The position numbers and the translations under genes are program-made. Shown here piece after piece: positions 8,526 through 10,173 of a stretch of DNA of 10,173 nt; position 1 is the stretch's first letter, and every line of letters starts with the position of its first letter. Location: the NCBI GenBank assembly GCA_031370485.1, contig JANMQK010000113.1:1-10173 (forward strand), given 5' to 3'. This DNA is from JANMQK01 sp031370485. GTDB taxonomy: Bacteria > Acidobacteriota > Polarisedimenticolia > Gp22-AA2. Under the pieces are notes generated by a model. The model was not told where the DNA came from and did no database searches. It saw nothing but the letters and a program-made list of their open reading frames with translations.

Positions 8526-9224
8526 ATGCCCCAGACCGTGCTGGTGGTCGACGACGAGCGGGACATCGTCGAGCTGATCCGCTACACCCTCACCCAGGCC
8601 GGGTACCGGGTTGTGTCGGCGTCCGACGGCCGCCAGGGTCTCGACCTGGCGCGCCGCGACCGGCCCGACCTGGTCATCCTCGACCTGATGTTGCCGGTGA
8701 TGCCGGGGACCGAGGTGGCCAGGGCGCTGCGGCAGGACGACGCGACCCGAACGATCCCGATCGTCATGCTGACGGCGCGCGGCGAGGAGATCGACCGCGT
8801 CGTCGGGTTCGAGCTGGGCGCCGACGATTACGTGGTAAAGCCGTTCTCCCCCCGCGAGCTCGTTCTGCGGGTCCAGGCGATCTTGCGGCGCGAAGGGATC
8901 ACGGAGGAGGAGAAGCGGATCGTGTTCGAGCCGCTGACGATCGATCTGGCCGCCCACAGCGTCCGCCTCGGTCCAACAGAGATCAGCCTCACCGCCACCG
9001 AGTTCAGGCTGCTGCACCGGCTGGCCCGGCGTCCCGGACGCGCCTTCAGCCGCGACCAGCTGCTGTCGGAAGTCTGGGGTTACGGCGGGGAGCTCGAGAC
9101 GCGGACCGTGGACACGCACGTCAAGCGGCTGCGGGCGAAGCTCGGTGAGGTCGGCGGCTGGATCCAGACGGTGCGGGGCCTGGGCTACCGCTTCCGCCCG
9201 GAGGGGTACGAAACTCCCGACTGA
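8526..9224 (+). CDS. phoB: OmpR/PhoB-family response regulator
   Basis: The 232-residue transcription factor has an N-terminal receiver domain (about 4-118) and a C-terminal winged-helix DNA-binding domain (about 130-226). Receiver residues are intact: acidic Asp9-Asp10, phosphoacceptor Asp53 (VILDLMLP), Thr83 and Lys105. The stretch VMLTARGEEIDRVVGFE followed by GADDYVVKPFSPREL is very close to PhoB proteins. The DNA-binding part shows LTATEFRLL, SRDQLLSEVWGY, TVDTHVKRLRAKLG and VRGLGYRF, as expected for the family. It is followed after 14 bases by a membrane histidine kinase of PhoR layout, its likely phosphodonor. PhoB normally activates phosphate-scavenging genes at low phosphate. The family call is secure; phosphate as the actual signal is inferred, and no pst or phoU gene lies within view. 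Confidence 0.93.
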   Translation: MPQTVLVVDDERDIVELIRYTLTQAGYRVVSASDGRQGLDLARRDRPDLVILDLMLPVMPGTEVARALRQDDATRTIPIVMLTARGEEIDRVVGFELGADDYVVKPFSPRELVLRVQAILRREGITEEEKRIVFEPLTIDLAAHSVRLGPTEISLTATEFRLLHRLARRPGRAFSRDQLLSEVWGYGGELETRTVDTHVKRLRAKLGEVGGWIQTVRGLGYRFRPEGYETPD

Positions 9225-9233
9225 GGAAAGGGG
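9224..9233 (+). promoter_or_regulatory. Shine-Dalgarno-like stretch before the histidine kinase
   Basis: The purine run AGGAAAGGGG starts on the last base of the response regulator stop codon and ends 5 bases before CTG at 9239. It is correctly placed for a start at that CTG and for no ATG, GTG or TTG in the same frame, so it is the main evidence for the unusual start. Confidence 0.45.
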
Positions 9234-9238
9234 ACTTC

Positions 9239-10173
9239 CTGGGCATCCGGCTCCGCCTCACGCTGTCGTTCGTCTTGGTCGCCGCGCTTTCCGTGCTGAC
9301 CGCGGGGCTGTTCCTCGACCGCTCCATCGGGCGCCGCGTCACCGAGCAGATGGCGGGTGGCCTCCTGCGCGATGCGCGCCTGGCGCGCGAGACGATGGGC
9401 GACACGCCCCGCCTCGATGAATCCGCTCCCGACCTGGCCCACCGCCTGGGAGGTGATCTCAAGTTGAGGGTCACGATCGTCGCGGCCGACGGCACGGTCC
9501 TGGGGGACAGCGACCTCGACCGGGAGTCGCTGCGTGACCTGGAGAACCACGCCACCCGGCCGGAGATCGCCGAGGCGATGCGCGCCGGTACGGGGCGCTC
9601 GATCCGCTTCAGCACGACCCTCGCCGAGAACATGCTCTACCTGGCTCTGCGGATTGATCCTCAGGACGCGGGCCGTGGGGTTGTCCGGCTGGCGGTACCC
9701 CTCACGGAGGTGGCGGCGGCCCAGCTGGAGATGCGGCTCCTGGTCGGTGGCGCTGCGCTCCTCTCGGTCACGGTGGCCGCGCTTTTCGGCTGGCTTGCGG
9801 CCCGTGGACCGGCGCGACGGCTCGCCGAGATGAGCCACGCGGCAGCGACCATCGCCTCGGGCGGGACCGAAACACTTCCGCTCGCGCGGGGCCACGACGA
9901 GCTGAGCGAGCTGGGCCGGGCGCTCGGCCGTATGTCGGCCGACCTGAAAGCGCGCCTCGCGATGCTGTCGCGCGAGCAGAGCCAGCTCCGCACGATCCTT
10001 GACGGGATGGTCGAGGGGGTCCTCCTGACCGACCTCTCGGGGACGATCCTTCTCGCCAACGACGCCTTCCTCAGGATTTTCGGCGCCACGCCTCCTTTGG
10101 AAGGGCGCCGGCCGCTCGAAGTGGCCCGCGTGCCGGCCCTGCAGGAAGCGGTGCAGGCGGCGCTCGAGGCGGA
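9239..10173 (+). CDS. phoR: PhoR-type membrane sensor histidine kinase, 3' end cut by window edge, probable CTG start
   Basis: An open frame of 311 codons runs off the right edge. Counting from CTG at 9239, residues 7-26 form a membrane span and 27-166 an extracytoplasmic sensor region. A second span follows at 167-188, then a HAMP-like linker (about 189-241) with HDELSELGRALGRMSADL. A PAS domain starts near 250 (TILDGMVEGVLLTDLSG, then ILLANDAFLRIFG). The HisKA and ATPase domains would lie beyond the edge. This order matches PhoR/WalK kinases. Placement 14 bases after the PhoB-like regulator supports a cognate pair. The frame opens after an in-frame TGA at 9146. It has no ATG, GTG or TTG before TTG at 9275, which already lies inside the first span. 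CTG at 9239 gives a family-like LGIRLRLTLSF beginning. A sequence error cannot be excluded. Confidence 0.9.
   Translation, partial: MGIRLRLTLSFVLVAALSVLTAGLFLDRSIGRRVTEQMAGGLLRDARLARETMGDTPRLDESAPDLAHRLGGDLKLRVTIVAADGTVLGDSDLDRESLRDLENHATRPEIAEAMRAGTGRSIRFSTTLAENMLYLALRIDPQDAGRGVVRLAVPLTEVAAAQLEMRLLVGGAALLSVTVAALFGWLAARGPARRLAEMSHAAATIASGGTETLPLARGHDELSELGRALGRMSADLKARLAMLSREQSQLRTILDGMVEGVLLTDLSGTILLANDAFLRIFGATPPLEGRRPLEVARVPALQEAVQAALEA

Noticed and set aside
8384..9148. A 254-codon plus-strand frame overlapping the response regulator
   Set aside because: It is an out-of-frame shadow of the PhoB-like gene with an Arg/Gly/Pro/Asp-rich product.

Overview
The window is a GC-rich chromosomal segment of densely packed genes, with codon third positions rich in G and C. 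It contains no mobile elements, tRNA or rRNA genes, CRISPR arrays or phage genes. Several features together suggest a Gram-negative-type bacterium of the Acidobacteriota or a similar deep-branching, high-GC lineage: a PafA-like exported phosphatase, a Hanks-type kinase with a small FHA partner, a DUF2934 protein and a DUF3417-type short glucan phosphorylase. That placement is inference from gene content only.

Left part (1-3631): an exported alkaline phosphatase family enzyme, running off the left edge on the minus strand, is divergent from metE on the plus strand. metE encodes the cobalamin-independent methionine synthase. The phosphatase retains the nucleophile, metal-ligand and Asn/Lys/Arg positions expected of a PafA-type phosphomonoesterase as far as the window reaches.

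Middle part (3644-5752, minus strand): a two-gene signalling operon. It encodes a transmembrane Ser/Thr kinase with an unusual non-PASTA outer domain, then, 33 bases downstream, a soluble FHA-domain protein. Both proteins carry a Thr-x-Leu-Asp motif in a flexible region, which suggests a phospho-dependent interaction. This operon converges on metE across a 12-base gap that holds a GC-rich hairpin.

Right-centre part (5907-8381, minus strand): a small DUF2934 protein and a short-type alpha-glucan (glycogen) phosphorylase form a second likely operon. Its upstream region is shared with a divergent PhoB/PhoR-type two-component system on the plus strand (8526 to the right edge). The PhoR-type kinase is cut by the edge after its PAS domain. 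It has no ATG, GTG or TTG at a plausible start, so a CTG start is the best reading.

Functionally the window mixes carbon storage mobilisation (phosphorolysis of glycogen consumes inorganic phosphate), phosphate sensing (PhoBR-like), phosphate scavenging (exported phosphatase), methionine synthesis and Ser/Thr phospho-signalling. A phosphate-linked theme is tempting, but the sequence does not prove it. I see no clearly new defence or mobile system. The most unusual items are the kinase outer domain with its FHA partner, the non-AUG start of the histidine kinase, and two minus-strand genes that may have little or no leader.
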